This document shows positions 18,248-29,569 of a stretch of DNA of 64,000 nt, in pieces. Source of the DNA: Desulfuromonadales bacterium. GTDB lineage: Bacteria > Desulfobacterota > Desulfuromonadia > Desulfuromonadales > Geopsychrobacteraceae. The translations under genes and the position numbers were made by a program. The stretch covers positions 1 to 64,000 of the forward strand of contig JAFGEL010000072.1 in assembly GCA_016931615.1 (NCBI GenBank). Direction: 5' to 3'. Within the stretch, counting starts at the first letter, position 1. Each line of letters begins with the position of its first letter. The notes under the pieces are model-generated. The model was not told where the DNA came from. It searched no databases and saw nothing but the letters and a program-made list of their open reading frames with translations.

Positions 18248-20959
18248 TCAAAAAATGTACTTTTCTTCTTCCTGCTCAACAGGCAGAATCACATCGAAGC
18301 GCGTTCCATGACCACGTCGGGACACGACAGTCAGGTGTCCGCTGTGGTTCTGGGTGACAATGAAATAAGCAATCGACAAGCCGAGTCCTGATCCCGAACC
18401 AACATCCTGGGTCGTATAAAACGGATCAAAAATACGCTCAGATACGTTATCATCCATACCGGGCCCATTATCTTCAAGCTGCAACCTGACGTGGTCATCC
18501 CCCTGGGGATGAATTCTGACCGTTAATTGGGGTTCTTCGGCACCTTCCCTCATGACCCGGGCGGCATTTTTCAATAAACTGAGGATCACCTGCTGAATCT
18601 GACTCGATTCACATGAAACATTTGGCGCAGGGTGAAAATCACGCACGATTTTGATGCTCTGAAAGTCGTAGTGGTGCCGCATATCATAATCGCTGCTGGC
18701 CAGGTCAAGGGTGCGGTCAAACAGTTCGACAAGGGAGCAGAGAGCATAATTCGTCGATCCGTAACGACTGAAGCTCTGCATATTGGCCACAATCTTGGCC
18801 GCCCGCTGTCCGGCATCGGCAATCGATTGGAGCATTTTCAAACAGCCCCTTAATTCAGCATAGCGATGAACGGTCTCAATTGTTGTTCCCAGTTCTGCGG
18901 CCATTTCGGCATTTTTTTTCAAATCAGGCGACAAGCGCTGATTTAAGACCTGGGCGTTCTGCAACACGGCGGCCAGGGGATTGTTGATCTCGTGCGCCAA
19001 CCCTGCAGCAAGGCTGCCGACTGAACGCATCTTTTCCGAGCGGATCATCATATCCTCCAGATGAGCCAGCTCGGAAACTTCCTCCATGTGAATAACGGCG
19101 CCTCTTTCGCTCTCCAGCTCCAGCGGGTAAATCAAAATATCGAAATAACGCTTTCCGCCCGCTTCCGTCTCGTGGAGGCTGGCAACCTTGCGCATCCGTT
19201 GCGGCCTGCGGGAGTGCAATGTCTCCTGCAACTGCGACAGGTAGGTTTCCGAGTCAAACAGGTGGCAGACCTCAGACAAAGGTCGCCCTCTGACCTGATC
19301 AACCGTCATTCGGCTTTCCTGTTGCGCTTTTTTATTCCACAGCGTGACATTCATGTTGATATCGACGCCAATCAATATGGACGGCATCGAATCAATGATA
19401 TTCTGCAGGTAGGATTTCAACTGCTGGAGAGTTTCCTGGGCGGCTTTTCTTTCAGAGATGTCTCTGATGGTTCCTTCCAGGTACTGGACCCTGCCCTGTT
19501 CGTCGCGAACCAGATAATTGTTCACCGAACACCAGAACAACTCTCCATTCCTGCGCCGCATACGCGTTTCAAAATTCAGATTTGTCCCCTGAGCATGCAA
19601 TTTTTTCAGCATCTCTTCACGCGCCCCGGGGTCATGATAAAGTTGCCCCCCCAGATCACCATAATAGGCTTTCGCCTCTTCAACCGAATCAAACCCGAGG
19701 ATCTCAACGCCAGCGGGGTTTAATTCGAGGAATTCCCCTTTGAGGGTCGAGCGGAAAATACCCTCTGTCGCATTGGTGAAAATTTCGCGGTAGCGTTTTT
19801 CCGACTCATGCAGGGCATCACTGCTCTCTTTCAGCGTCGCCAGCATATCGTTGAATATGGTTTCAATCCGATCCCATTCATCCTCACGGTCCAACCTCAT
19901 CGGGGTCAGGTAATCGCCGTGTTGAAAATCATATAACCGCCGACTGACTTTATCCATCGGCACTTGGATATGCTTACCGAAAAGAGCCCGGTGGGTGATC
20001 CAGGAAATAATGGTGAGAATTGCAAGAATCGTTAAAATAATCGCAACGGTGGTAAAAATCGTCTGCTTGATTTCTGTACGGGACTGCATCGCTTCAGCAG
20101 CGGCCTGGTGATCCAGCTCACCCATGGTCGCGAAGATATTTTCAGTCAGCTGTTTGAGGTTGAGATTCTGCTCATTCAACTGAATCATTTCCAATTGATA
20201 GAGACGGACGAGGTACTGATAGTATTCAATACGACTGATGAGATGACGCCCGAACTTGTCAAATGGCGGTTCCGAAGCCGTCAGGGTTCTGATTCGCAGT
20301 GACAGGCTTTCCAGTTTATCTTTGAGGGGAGGCGGGTCCTCGACACGAGAAGCCAGCAACGCCTTGCGATCTTCGAGGGCGTTGATTTTGGCGATTTCCA
20401 GAAAACTCTCGCGAAAACCGGACACCAGCATCATCAACTGTTCAAGATAATCAATATCACCACCGGTCAGGGCGATTTCTATGGTCCTTTCCGCCAGAAG
20501 TTCCTGAAGAACCAGAAGCAGATCGTCCAGGTCGGAATCCTGGTCCGAACGCCATTGCAGGAGGGTATTGATCCATTCACTGCGTTCGACATATCTCTTG
20601 AACTGCCCAGTCAATTCATCCAGCAGTTGGACCAGCCGAGGATCCATCAACTCCTGTTTGAGGTCACGAAAAGCTTGCTGCAGGGCAGGCCCTTCGCTAT
20701 GAAGATAGCCATCATCACCGAAAAAAGTGGTTTGAAAAACATTCAAACGGGCAAGCAACAGCCCGAAATCACGGCTGCTCTGGGAATTGTCCATAGCATG
20801 CTGCAGACGTTCTTCAACAATCCGGTCGATATCCACCCACACCTTGCCGGCACTGACGATCAGTCCGATGGCAACGACAAAAAGGACCAGAACGGTCATC
20901 AGAGATATCTGGTTCAAGCGTTTTTTAATTGACTTATTATGGCTCAGTTTATAGCTCAT
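18248..20959 (-). CDS. PAS-domain sensor histidine kinase
   Basis: Two TMs, HAMP-like region, two PAS domains, LAAGLAHEINNPLAAVLQNAQVL H-box, GSGSGLGLSIAYFIV ATPase. Confidence 0.93.
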   Translation of the reverse strand: MSYKLSHNKSIKKRLNQISLMTVLVLFVVAIGLIVSAGKVWVDIDRIVEERLQHAMDNSQSSRDFGLLLARLNVFQTTFFGDDGYLHSEGPALQQAFRDLKQELMDPRLVQLLDELTGQFKRYVERSEWINTLLQWRSDQDSDLDDLLLVLQELLAERTIEIALTGGDIDYLEQLMMLVSGFRESFLEIAKINALEDRKALLASRVEDPPPLKDKLESLSLRIRTLTASEPPFDKFGRHLISRIEYYQYLVRLYQLEMIQLNEQNLNLKQLTENIFATMGELDHQAAAEAMQSRTEIKQTIFTTVAIILTILAILTIISWITHRALFGKHIQVPMDKVSRRLYDFQHGDYLTPMRLDREDEWDRIETIFNDMLATLKESSDALHESEKRYREIFTNATEGIFRSTLKGEFLELNPAGVEILGFDSVEEAKAYYGDLGGQLYHDPGAREEMLKKLHAQGTNLNFETRMRRRNGELFWCSVNNYLVRDEQGRVQYLEGTIRDISERKAAQETLQQLKSYLQNIIDSMPSILIGVDINMNVTLWNKKAQQESRMTVDQVRGRPLSEVCHLFDSETYLSQLQETLHSRRPQRMRKVASLHETEAGGKRYFDILIYPLELESERGAVIHMEEVSELAHLEDMMIRSEKMRSVGSLAAGLAHEINNPLAAVLQNAQVLNQRLSPDLKKNAEMAAELGTTIETVHRYAELRGCLKMLQSIADAGQRAAKIVANMQSFSRYGSTNYALCSLVELFDRTLDLASSDYDMRHHYDFQSIKIVRDFHPAPNVSCESSQIQQVILSLLKNAARVMREGAEEPQLTVRIHPQGDDHVRLQLEDNGPGMDDNVSERIFDPFYTTQDVGSGSGLGLSIAYFIVTQNHSGHLTVVSRRGHGTRFDVILPVEQEEEKYIF

Positions 20960-20976
20960 CGAAGGTCAGATCATTT

Positions 20977-21996
20977 TTACAGGTGCGCGGCAGAGTGAAC
21001 CAGGGTCGCGCCACGAATAGCCATCGGGCGAGGCACTATACCCAGTTCTTTCATCACGGTCACATTGATCATGCGCCGCCCCTGATAGTTGCGTGTCATC
21101 GGTATCTGTTTTACAGGCGTACCCTGAAGGGCCTGCTTAAGCATCAGTGCCGCCTGTCTGCCCTGTTCCTGACCACTCGCCAGCACCCCGCTGAGGACGC
21201 CGTTTCTGATCACAAATTCAGTCGTTGCTGCAGTCGGCTTATTGAAAGCCCTGGCCACTGAAGAAATCGCCTGAGCATCGCTGACCAGTCTGCCTTGGCC
21301 ATCGACAATTCCCTTGAGGGTCAAAAGCAGCAGCAGATCGGCCTGGTGACGATAGGCATTGGCCATTTCGAATGCTTCAGGCAGGGTTTCAGGCTGCAGA
21401 ACAGCCAAGAGTTCGGCTGAAAGACTCGTTTTTTTCTGTTCCAGTTCTTTAACGACCAGATCTGCCAGAGGGCTTCTGTTGACCATGACAACAAAGTTGT
21501 CGGTTTTCCCGGCGAGTTGGCGGTTCAGGGCGAGAGTTTCCTCAAAATGGTAGCGCTCCAGAATCCCGGTCACATTCTCAGCCGGATAACCATACACCTC
21601 GGGATCTGCATTCACCCCGCAAAATATCACGGGAACAGGGGTTTTATTTTTCAGATAGGGGACAACGAACATGGCCTGAGCGTTGTCGTCAACACTGATC
21701 ACGCCATCGGGTTGAACAGCCAGAAAAGTCTGATAGGCTTCGGCCGCTTTCACAGAGCCGTTTTCCAGATCCACTTTGGTATTCATGTAAAAATAAGTCA
21801 GTTCGGCGGCATCACCGAGAACCTTTTCAAGTTCTTCACGAATTTCGACATCCCAGAGATAGTCCGGCTCATAGCTGAACACCACCAGAACCCTGGGTTT
21901 CTCAGCAGCTAAGGCACAGACAGACGAGACCGGCAAGAGCACTGGAATAAGAAAAATCCAGTAAAGGGACAAAGTTTTCAGCACGACATCCGACAC
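20977..21996 (-). CDS. ABC transporter substrate-binding (ABC_sub_bind family) protein
   Basis: Signal peptide; VLVVFSYEPDYLWDVEIREELEKVL...DGVISVDDNAQAMFVVPYLKNKTPVPVIFCGVNADP. Confidence 0.85.
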   Translation of the reverse strand: MSDVVLKTLSLYWIFLIPVLLPVSSVCALAAEKPRVLVVFSYEPDYLWDVEIREELEKVLGDAAELTYFYMNTKVDLENGSVKAAEAYQTFLAVQPDGVISVDDNAQAMFVVPYLKNKTPVPVIFCGVNADPEVYGYPAENVTGILERYHFEETLALNRQLAGKTDNFVVMVNRSPLADLVVKELEQKKTSLSAELLAVLQPETLPEAFEMANAYRHQADLLLLLTLKGIVDGQGRLVSDAQAISSVARAFNKPTAATTEFVIRNGVLSGVLASGQEQGRQAALMLKQALQGTPVKQIPMTRNYQGRRMINVTVMKELGIVPRPMAIRGATLVHSAAHL

Positions 21997-22067
21997 CTTA
22001 GAGGGATTAAAAAGTAACCAATAATAATTAACAGATATAAATTTAACACAGCGGGTGTCTCCCTGGC

Positions 22068-22091
22068 CATAAAAAAAGGGCCGCGGTGCGA
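22068..22091 (-). terminator. Rho-independent terminator downstream of prfC
   Basis: Minus strand AAGGGTCGCACCGCGGCCCTTTTTTT hairpin plus T-tract. Confidence 0.75.
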
Positions 22092-22127
22092 CCCTTCTTC
22101 AATTATTTCGTTTAACCCGGTAACCGG

Positions 22128-23714
22128 TTAACTGTGTTCCCGAGATTTCAGAAAGCGCACGCCTTCCCATTGTTCCATGGTATGCCCAAGGCGCCACTCA
22201 CTGGCGGCCAGATATGTCAGGTGCCCTTCGGCGTCCTTGGCCAGCTGCCCCTGATTCTTTTTTTGAAACTCCTCGAAAAGTTTGCGATCATCACACTCAA
22301 CCCAACGGGCCGTGGTGTAATCGACCCCTTCATAAACCGCGTTGACATTATATTCAGCCTTCAACCGCTCCATGGTCACATCGAACTGCAGAACTCCGAC
22401 AGCCCCGAGAATAAACTCAGCACCCGTCAGCGGCTTGAATACCTGGACGGCGCCCTCTTCGGCGAGCTGGATCAATCCCTTGTGCAACTGCTTCGACTTG
22501 AGCGGATCTTTCAGCCTGACACGACGGAAATGCTCCGGGGCAAAGTTGGGAATCCCGGTGAATTTGAGCGGTTCCTTCTCAGTAAAGGTGTCGCCGATTT
22601 TTATCGTCCCATGATTGTGCAGACCGATGATATCCCCCGGATAAGCCTCCTCAACATGGGCACGATCCTGAGCCATGAAAATGGTCGCATTGGAAAGCGC
22701 AATCTCTTTGCCAATGCGATGGTGCCTGACCTTCATCCCCCGGGTAAATTTGCCCGAACAGATGCGCAGAAAAGCGATCCGGTCACGGTGGGCAGGATCC
22801 ATGTTCGCCTGAATTTTAAACACAAACCCTGAGAACTGATCCTCTTCGGGGCTGACGATCCGCTCAACGGCCAGGCGTTCTCCCGGGGCCGGGGCCAGTT
22901 CGACGAAAGCATCCAGCATCTCCTGAACACCGAAATTATTGATCGCACTGCCGAAGAAAACCGGCGTCTGGCTGGCACACAGGTAATCATCGAGGCTGAA
23001 CGGATTGGCGGCCCCTTCGAGAAGCTCGATGTCGCTGCGCAACTCGTCGGCCTGCCTGCCCAGCAGTCGATCCAGTTCGGGATCGTTGAGATCAGCGATT
23101 TTCACCGTCTCGGTAGAGCGCACATCTTCGCCGGAACGGAACAGATTGAGTTCTTTCCGATAGAGATTATAGACCCCCTTAAAGCGCTTTCCCATCCCGA
23201 TCGGCCAGGATAAAGGCGCGCATTCGATCTGCAACTTTTCTTCAACGTCCGCCAGAATATCCAGCGGCTCCAGACCTTCACGGTCGAGCTTGTTGATAAA
23301 GGTCAGAACCGGCGTATTGCGCATCCGGCAGACTTCCATCAGCTTCTCTGTCTGCGGTTCCACCCCCTTGGCGCTGTCGATCACCATCAGGGCGCTGTCG
23401 ACGGCCGTCAGAACCCGGTAGGTATCCTCGGAGAAATCCTGGTGTCCAGGGGTATCGAGCAGGTTGACTTCATAGTTGCGGTAATCGAACTTCATAACTG
23501 AAGAAGACACGGAAATCCCCCGCTCTTTTTCGATACTCATCCAATCGCTGGTGGCATGCCGCGCGGACTTTCTGGCTTTAACCGTTCCGGCCATCTGGAT
23601 GGCACCACCGAATAACAACAGCTTTTCGGTCAGGGTCGTCTTGCCCGCGTCAGGGTGACTGATGATGCCGAAGGTTCGGCGCTTGGCAACTTCCCGTTGA
23701 ATATCCTTACTCAC
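22128..23714 (-). CDS. prfC: Peptide chain release factor 3
   Basis: [67 protein letters not shown]3 GTPase. Confidence 0.97.
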   Translation of the reverse strand: MSKDIQREVAKRRTFGIISHPDAGKTTLTEKLLLFGGAIQMAGTVKARKSARHATSDWMSIEKERGISVSSSVMKFDYRNYEVNLLDTPGHQDFSEDTYRVLTAVDSALMVIDSAKGVEPQTEKLMEVCRMRNTPVLTFINKLDREGLEPLDILADVEEKLQIECAPLSWPIGMGKRFKGVYNLYRKELNLFRSGEDVRSTETVKIADLNDPELDRLLGRQADELRSDIELLEGAANPFSLDDYLCASQTPVFFGSAINNFGVQEMLDAFVELAPAPGERLAVERIVSPEEDQFSGFVFKIQANMDPAHRDRIAFLRICSGKFTRGMKVRHHRIGKEIALSNATIFMAQDRAHVEEAYPGDIIGLHNHGTIKIGDTFTEKEPLKFTGIPNFAPEHFRRVRLKDPLKSKQLHKGLIQLAEEGAVQVFKPLTGAEFILGAVGVLQFDVTMERLKAEYNVNAVYEGVDYTTARWVECDDRKLFEEFQKKNQGQLAKDAEGHLTYLAASEWRLGHTMEQWEGVRFLKSREHS

Positions 23715-23839
23715 TTACATGTCCTTTTGATTGCGTAAAATTTTCTATAATTTCCAATTATTTCCACCAGCGACTGAAGTTTGTCAGATTCTCAACAACA
23801 ACTGGCAGCCGACCATCAGTAAAGAACATTTCGGGCCGA

Positions 23840-24730
23840 TCAATCCTTCACCCGCCAGCGTTTGTGCATCCAGAACCACTGACTGACATCCTTGCGGATT
23901 GCCGCTTCGATCTGATCCGTCAGCAGTTGGGTGTTTGCTGCGACCGCGTCATCCCCCGGGTTATCAAGCAGCAACATCGGCTCGGCCCAGACCCGATAAC
24001 GGTCATCCGGTTGACGCAGGCAGAACACCGGCACCACGGGAACCTGGTATTTCATCGCCAGACTGGTAATGGCTGTGGTTGTGTAGGCTTTGCGGCCAAA
24101 AAAATCAACGGCGACAGATCCCGGAGGAGAAATATGCTGGTCCAGAAGAATCCCGACGGCATGTTGTTGCTGCAGCGATTTAATGATCCGGCGCGCACCC
24201 TTCCGGCTTTCAAGAACCTCAACCCCGTAAGTTTTTCTGAGACGATTGAAATAACGGTCGGTCAGTGGATTTTTCAGCGGTTTGGCAACGACATCGAAAG
24301 GGATTCCCAACTCAGGAAAAAGAAATTGACCAACCTCCCAGAACCCCAGATGCCCGGTTAAAATAATGACTCCCCGGTTCAGCTTGAGAGCTTCCGGCAC
24401 AGGGCTGAGGTCGCCCAGGGAAAAGAATTTCTCAAGATCCCGGCTGCCCGGTTTGAACATGTCAAGGCGCAGCATTTCTACTCCGCTGATGCCGATATGC
24501 TCAAAATTTTTGCGCAGATTTTCTTCGATCTGCGCCGCACTCAACTCCGGCAAAGCCCTGCTCATATTGTCCTTGGCCAGACGATAACGCCCCGGCAGGA
24601 AAGCCTTGGACCAGCGCCCCAGTGTGCGGCCCAGACCGATGGCGGCACGGCGGGGCAGAGCACGAACCAGCACGGCAAGCGTCACCAGTACGACATATTC
24701 AACACGATATTTAAGAGAAATCCGGGCCAT
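23840..24730 (-). CDS. Lysophospholipid/lipid A acyltransferase family (LpxL/HtrB-like)
   Basis: GVIILTGHLGFWEVGQ...ILLDQHISPPGSVAVDFFGRKAYTTTAITSLAMKY; C-terminal WFWMHKRW. Confidence 0.9.
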   Translation of the reverse strand: MARISLKYRVEYVVLVTLAVLVRALPRRAAIGLGRTLGRWSKAFLPGRYRLAKDNMSRALPELSAAQIEENLRKNFEHIGISGVEMLRLDMFKPGSRDLEKFFSLGDLSPVPEALKLNRGVIILTGHLGFWEVGQFLFPELGIPFDVVAKPLKNPLTDRYFNRLRKTYGVEVLESRKGARRIIKSLQQQHAVGILLDQHISPPGSVAVDFFGRKAYTTTAITSLAMKYQVPVVPVFCLRQPDDRYRVWAEPMLLLDNPGDDAVAANTQLLTDQIEAAIRKDVSQWFWMHKRWRVKD

Positions 24731-24952
24731 ATCCGCCTGTTATCGGAACGAAAGCAAAAAAATCCCCTGTGCAAACCAGCCGGGCACTATAACGTAACTT
24801 TTTTACTGGAAGAAAGTACTTTTTTATCAACCAGTTAAAAAACATTACTCAAGACTAACACAATATCACCAGCTAAGTCCTTGACCGGGTCAAATGATAC
24901 TTTTATGCTGCGCTGTTGAATCTGCAGATGATAATTTTTCAAGGAGAAAACC

Positions 24953-25579
24953 ATGGCTGTTTTTGAAGTCAATCACCCCCTGGTCAGGCACAAACTCGGA
25001 CTGATGCGTCAGCACGACATCAGCACCAAAGATTTCCGCGAGCTCGCCTCCGAGGTTGCCCGGCTGCTCACCTACGAAGCGACCAAAGACCTGGAAACCG
25101 AACCGGAAACCATCACCGGCTGGAATGGTCCGGTTGAGGTTGAAAAAATCAAAGGCAAAAAAATTACCGTCGTTCCGATCCTGCGGGCCGGACTAGGCAT
25201 GATGGATGGCGTTCTTGACCTGATCCCCAGTGCGCGGGTCAGTGTCGTCGGGCTCTACCGTAACGAGGAAACCCTCGAACCGGTCACCTACTTTGAGAAG
25301 CTGACCAGCAGCATGGATGACCGTACCGCCCTGATCCTGGACCCGATGCTGGCCACCGGCGGCTCCCTGGTAGCCTGTATCGACATGCTCAAGAAAGCCG
25401 GATGCACCAGCATTCGCGGGCTGTTTCTCGTTGCCGTGCCGGAAGGGATAGAACGTGTCGAAAAAGAGCATCCCGATGTCGATATCTATGTCGCTTCCGT
25501 CGATGAGCGGCTCAATGAAAATGGGTATATCCTCCCCGGACTTGGCGATGCCGGGGATAAAATATTCGGAACCAAATAA
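24953..25579 (+). CDS. upp: Uracil phosphoribosyltransferase
   Basis: [70 protein letters not shown] motif. Confidence 0.97.
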   Translation: MAVFEVNHPLVRHKLGLMRQHDISTKDFRELASEVARLLTYEATKDLETEPETITGWNGPVEVEKIKGKKITVVPILRAGLGMMDGVLDLIPSARVSVVGLYRNEETLEPVTYFEKLTSSMDDRTALILDPMLATGGSLVACIDMLKKAGCTSIRGLFLVAVPEGIERVEKEHPDVDIYVASVDERLNENGYILPGLGDAGDKIFGTK

Positions 25580-25606
25580 TCACCCTAGCCCGGAAGGACA
25601 AGAACA

Positions 25607-26926
25607 ATGAGTCAGAGCCCTGCCCCTACCGATTACAATTTTCGTTTGAAGGACTGCCTGTTAGGTGCCCAGATGCTGTTCGTTGCATTTGGCGCCCTGG
25701 TCCTGGTCCCGTTGCTGACCGGCCTGAATGCCAATGTAGCCCTCTTTACTGCCGGTGCCGGCACCCTGGTTTTTCAGCTGATCACCCGCGGCCGCGTTCC
25801 CGTCTTCCTGGCTTCGAGCTTCGCCTTTATCGCACCCATCATCTACGGCGTTGAGAAGTGGGGGGTTTCAGGTACGATGTGCGGCCTGGTTGCAGCCGGT
25901 CTGCTCTACGCAGTTCTCAGCCTGATCGTGCGAATTTTCGGTTCTGACATCCTTCACAGAATTCTGCCGCCGATCGTCACCGGGCCGGTCATCATGGTCA
26001 TCGGCCTGGTTCTGGCCCCGGTCGCCATTCATATGGCTTCGGGCCGTACAGGAGACGGAGCCGCCTGGCTGGTGCCCCAGACGACCGCCTACATTATTGC
26101 CGGTGTGGCCCTGATCGTGACCATTATGGTGTCCCTGCTGGGCCGCGGCATGTTTAAACTGATTCCGATCCTCAGTGGTATCGCTGCAGGTTACGTGACA
26201 TCAATCATCCTCGATGTCAGCGGCTTTACCGCCTCGACCCAGGCCGCTTTTGATCCAGGCGCATTACAGAACTGGACCGGTCCGGCATTGATTTCGATGT
26301 CCAAAGTCGCCGAGTCACCCTGGTTCGCGATGCCGCAATTTACCTTTCCCACCTGGAATCTTGAAGCGATACTTTTTATTGTCCCGATTGCCATCGCCCC
26401 GGCCATTGAACATTTCGGCGATGTTCTGGCCATCGGCGGCATCACCGGCAAGGACTATGTCGAAGATCCAGGTATCAAGAACACCCTGCTGGGTGACGGC
26501 ATCGCCACCAGCCTCGCCGGTTTGCTCGGCGGACCGCCGAACACAACCTATTCGGAGGTATCCGGCGCGGTTGCCCTGACCCGCTCTTTCAACCCGGCCA
26601 TCATGACCTGGGCAGCGATCACCGCCATCCTTCTCGCCTTTATCGGCAAGTTGGGAGGTTTCCTCAACACCATCCCGGTTCCGGTCATGGGCGGAATCAT
26701 GGTGCTGCTCTTCGGGGCAATTGCCGTCATCGGCATCAACACCCTGGTCAGAGCCGGGACCGACCTGATGGAACCCCGCAATCTGGCGATTGTCGCAATT
26801 ATCCTGGTCTTTGGTATCGGTGGCATGACCTTTGATCTGGTGATCGTCAAGCTCGGCGGCATCGGTCTGGCGGGAATTATCGGGGTCGTACTCAACCTGA
26901 TTCTGCCCAACGGCACGACCAAGTAG
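25607..26926 (+). CDS. uraA: Uracil permease (uracil-xanthine permease family)
   Basis: 439 aa multi-TM; AIEHFGDVLAIGGITGKDYVEDPGIKNTLLGDGIATSLAGLLGGPPNTTYSEVSGAVALTR; adjacent to upp. Confidence 0.95.
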   Translation: MSQSPAPTDYNFRLKDCLLGAQMLFVAFGALVLVPLLTGLNANVALFTAGAGTLVFQLITRGRVPVFLASSFAFIAPIIYGVEKWGVSGTMCGLVAAGLLYAVLSLIVRIFGSDILHRILPPIVTGPVIMVIGLVLAPVAIHMASGRTGDGAAWLVPQTTAYIIAGVALIVTIMVSLLGRGMFKLIPILSGIAAGYVTSIILDVSGFTASTQAAFDPGALQNWTGPALISMSKVAESPWFAMPQFTFPTWNLEAILFIVPIAIAPAIEHFGDVLAIGGITGKDYVEDPGIKNTLLGDGIATSLAGLLGGPPNTTYSEVSGAVALTRSFNPAIMTWAAITAILLAFIGKLGGFLNTIPVPVMGGIMVLLFGAIAVIGINTLVRAGTDLMEPRNLAIVAIILVFGIGGMTFDLVIVKLGGIGLAGIIGVVLNLILPNGTTK

Positions 26927-26934
26927 TAATCTGT

Positions 26935-26959
26935 GGGGTGGGCTCCCAGCCCACCCCGA
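26935..26959 (+). terminator. GC-rich hairpin between convergent genes
   Basis: GGGGTGGGCT-CCC-AGCCCACCCC; no clear T-tract. Confidence 0.45.
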
Positions 26960-26968
26960 CTACTGCAG

Positions 26969-27421
26969 CTACAGTTTAAACCGCTCTATGCGACAATCTC
27001 CCATCAGGCAGTCTTGTAATCTCGTCGATTGCGGTTTACTCGCGAAATAGATGAGATGACTGCGACATTGACAGTCACTGGCTCCGAACCCGGGGATTGG
27101 CATGGTCGCAGTGGGTAATGCCGCCAGCAGATGGCTCCAGCGGTGTTCCTGATTCAACCCCCGGCATAACCAGACAAAACGAATTTCGGCCCGGGCTTTG
27201 AGGTAGTCAATATGCCAGTGCGGGTGCAGAGAAATGCGGCAATGATGACCCAGTCGCGCCCTCAATCCTCCCGGTCCAAAGGCGCTGCCGGAATATAAGT
27301 ACCATCCACTCCGGCAATGATGGCCTCCCAACCTTCCGATCTCGACCGTCAGACCTTTGCGCAGATAGAGCCAGAGCAGGTAGCTGCCTTTTTCTTGGGG
27401 AAAGCGGCGATCAGCCATCAT
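26969..27421 (-). CDS. DUF123 / GIY-YIG-like nuclease family protein
   Basis: GSYLLWLYLRKGLTVEIGRLGGHHCRSGWYLYSGSAFGPGGLRARLGHHCR...HWHIDYLKARAEI. Confidence 0.85.
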   Translation of the reverse strand: MMADRRFPQEKGSYLLWLYLRKGLTVEIGRLGGHHCRSGWYLYSGSAFGPGGLRARLGHHCRISLHPHWHIDYLKARAEIRFVWLCRGLNQEHRWSHLLAALPTATMPIPGFGASDCQCRSHLIYFASKPQSTRLQDCLMGDCRIERFKL

Positions 27422-28052
27422 GTCCGGTCAACTGACAAATCTGTCGGATTGTGTCCGCAGGCCGCCGATGTTGAAAAGCCTGCCAGCCACAACTTAAGGC
27501 TCCCTCTACATTTTCAGCCTTATCGTCGACGAACAGGGTATTTTCAACCTGAAGGTCAAAACGTTGCTCGACCGCTGCAAAAGACTCTTTCTCCGGTTTC
27601 ATCCAACCCAACTGGAAAGACGCCACAAGACCATGGCAAAATAAAGACAGGTTGAAGGTTTTCTGCAGATGAGCCCAATGGAGATCGCTGGTATTGGAAA
27701 ACAGGTAAACCTCGCATTCGGCCTTTAACCGGCGTGAAAAATCCAGCATCTCATCAATGGGCCTAAACAGGTCATTCCAGGCAGCTTTCAGCTCATGGAC
27801 CGGAAGCGGATTCTTAAGCTGGGAGTTCACCCGGCGAAGAAAATCCTCATTGCTCAACAAGCCATGTTCGTAAGCCGAAAGATCAACTTTTTCGGAAAAG
27901 TCCTCCTCTCCGGAAATGTTTCCACCCCGATCGTTCAGTAGCGAAAAAAACTTTTCGTAGCTGAAATCAATCAGCACTCGGCCAACATCAAAAACAACCG
28001 TCTTAACCGTTTGCACGGAAGGCTCCGCAATTATTCCCTGATCTTTCGACAT
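27411..28052 (-). CDS. HAD superfamily hydrolase
   Basis: VVFDVGRVLIDF motif 1; LFSNTSDLHW motif 2; WMKPEKESF motif 3; TLFVDDKAENVEGA motif 4. Confidence 0.9.
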   Translation of the reverse strand: MSKDQGIIAEPSVQTVKTVVFDVGRVLIDFSYEKFFSLLNDRGGNISGEEDFSEKVDLSAYEHGLLSNEDFLRRVNSQLKNPLPVHELKAAWNDLFRPIDEMLDFSRRLKAECEVYLFSNTSDLHWAHLQKTFNLSLFCHGLVASFQLGWMKPEKESFAAVEQRFDLQVENTLFVDDKAENVEGALSCGWQAFQHRRPADTIRQICQLTGHDG

Positions 28053-29374
28053 TCCAGATAAAAACGCTTCTCGTCAGCCTCCCCCATCGAAAAGGTCTTG
28101 CGCGGCAGGGCTCCGTCCAGGACAATCGTTTTGAACAGATCATGTTTTGAAATGGCCGGCAGGTAAAATCCGATGCAACCGGTCTGACTGCCGAGATCGG
28201 TTACGGCTTTTTCGCCGTGGATATAATCGATACGCGCGCTGGTATTTTTCTGCAGATAATCATCGAGAAAGGCCTGCAGAGTCGCCACGGCCAGGGTATA
28301 TTCCGGTTCTGCAACCGTACAGACCGCAAACTTTCCGCCCAGGATCATCGGAAAGGCGTGGCCATGATCAAGCTCTTTGGCGCGTTGTTCGGCTTCAGCC
28401 AGGTCGACACAGATCTCTAGAACAGCCGGGGTCTTGCGCTCAGCAAAGAAAATCTCCATCTGCTGCTTGAGATGCACGCAATTCACGTTGAACAGGACCC
28501 GATGAATGGCTTCAAACTCAAGTCCCGGGTCGTGAACGTTGACCAGTTCAACCAGGGCATAGCGGGCAGGATGATTCATGACCCTGGACGGGTCACCGGC
28601 GTCTTTTTTCAGCTGTTCCCAGATCGCCTTGGCCGTCGCAAAGGAATGATTGCCATCCCCCATGGCATACAGCATAACAGCACCATCCACCTGATATTTC
28701 TTACGGTAAGCGGCCGGCTCCGCAAGCGCCTCAAGAGCCGCAGCCACCTGCTCGATCAATTCACCTTGATCGACCCGGTAGCCTTTCAGATGGCCGCCAC
28801 TTTCCAGCAGATCGAAGTCGTAAAGCGTTTCCAGGTTGTGATTGAATAGGGGCTCAATGACGGTTTTTTGTGGGTCATCGATCAGCACCATGATGTGCGG
28901 CAGTTCAATCGGCGCGTTCTCACGCACCCTGATACGCGGCGGCAAGCGCTCGAGAATTGTCCCTTCCGTTGCCCGAATAAGGCTTTGTGCCCCCTTGTTA
29001 TAGTCGTACTGCTCCAGATCAAGAGCCAGAACCAGCCCTTTGCGTGAATCCACTTCAGAGGTTTTCCGATCGACCAGGATAAATCCGGGAGGCTGCTCCT
29101 CCAGGGTGCCATCGGCAAGATACTCTTCCATGGTTTGATTGATCTGTTCAATGCGCTGGTCGGCATCATCATCCTCAAGATAAACCTCAGGAAACACCAG
29201 CTTCAGGGTCGATGGCGAACCGGCCGTCTGATCTTCAAGACGCTGCCAATAAGAGCGGTCAGAGGTATATTGATCGCATGCGATAATCGCCCAGTGACTC
29301 ATATCGGTCCCCTGCTTCGGCAACAAAATTCGCGGAACCTGTACCCCGACTCTTTCAAAAACCATGATCGACAA
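28031..29374 (-). CDS. DUF1015 family protein
   Basis: MVFERVGVQVPRILLPK...WAIIACDQYTSDRSYW...MLYAMGDGNHSFATAKAIWEQ; start may be at the internal MVFERV. Confidence 0.85.
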   Translation of the reverse strand: MSIMVFERVGVQVPRILLPKQGTDMSHWAIIACDQYTSDRSYWQRLEDQTAGSPSTLKLVFPEVYLEDDDADQRIEQINQTMEEYLADGTLEEQPPGFILVDRKTSEVDSRKGLVLALDLEQYDYNKGAQSLIRATEGTILERLPPRIRVRENAPIELPHIMVLIDDPQKTVIEPLFNHNLETLYDFDLLESGGHLKGYRVDQGELIEQVAAALEALAEPAAYRKKYQVDGAVMLYAMGDGNHSFATAKAIWEQLKKDAGDPSRVMNHPARYALVELVNVHDPGLEFEAIHRVLFNVNCVHLKQQMEIFFAERKTPAVLEICVDLAEAEQRAKELDHGHAFPMILGGKFAVCTVAEPEYTLAVATLQAFLDDYLQKNTSARIDYIHGEKAVTDLGSQTGCIGFYLPAISKHDLFKTIVLDGALPRKTFSMGEADEKRFYLECRKIRE

Positions 29375-29569
29375 CCTTTCTTCAATAACGTTAAAGCATC
29401 CCCCACAACCAGAGCCATAAGTAGCATGTTTTGATGTCCTTGAAAACTGTCTCGCTACCGTCCTGAAGGTAAAAAAAGACTCATTTCAAACCGCTTGACT
29501 TAACCACCACCCTTGCCTATAAGCAAGGACACAATTGAATCGTTTCATCGATGCCGCAAGGCCTGAATA

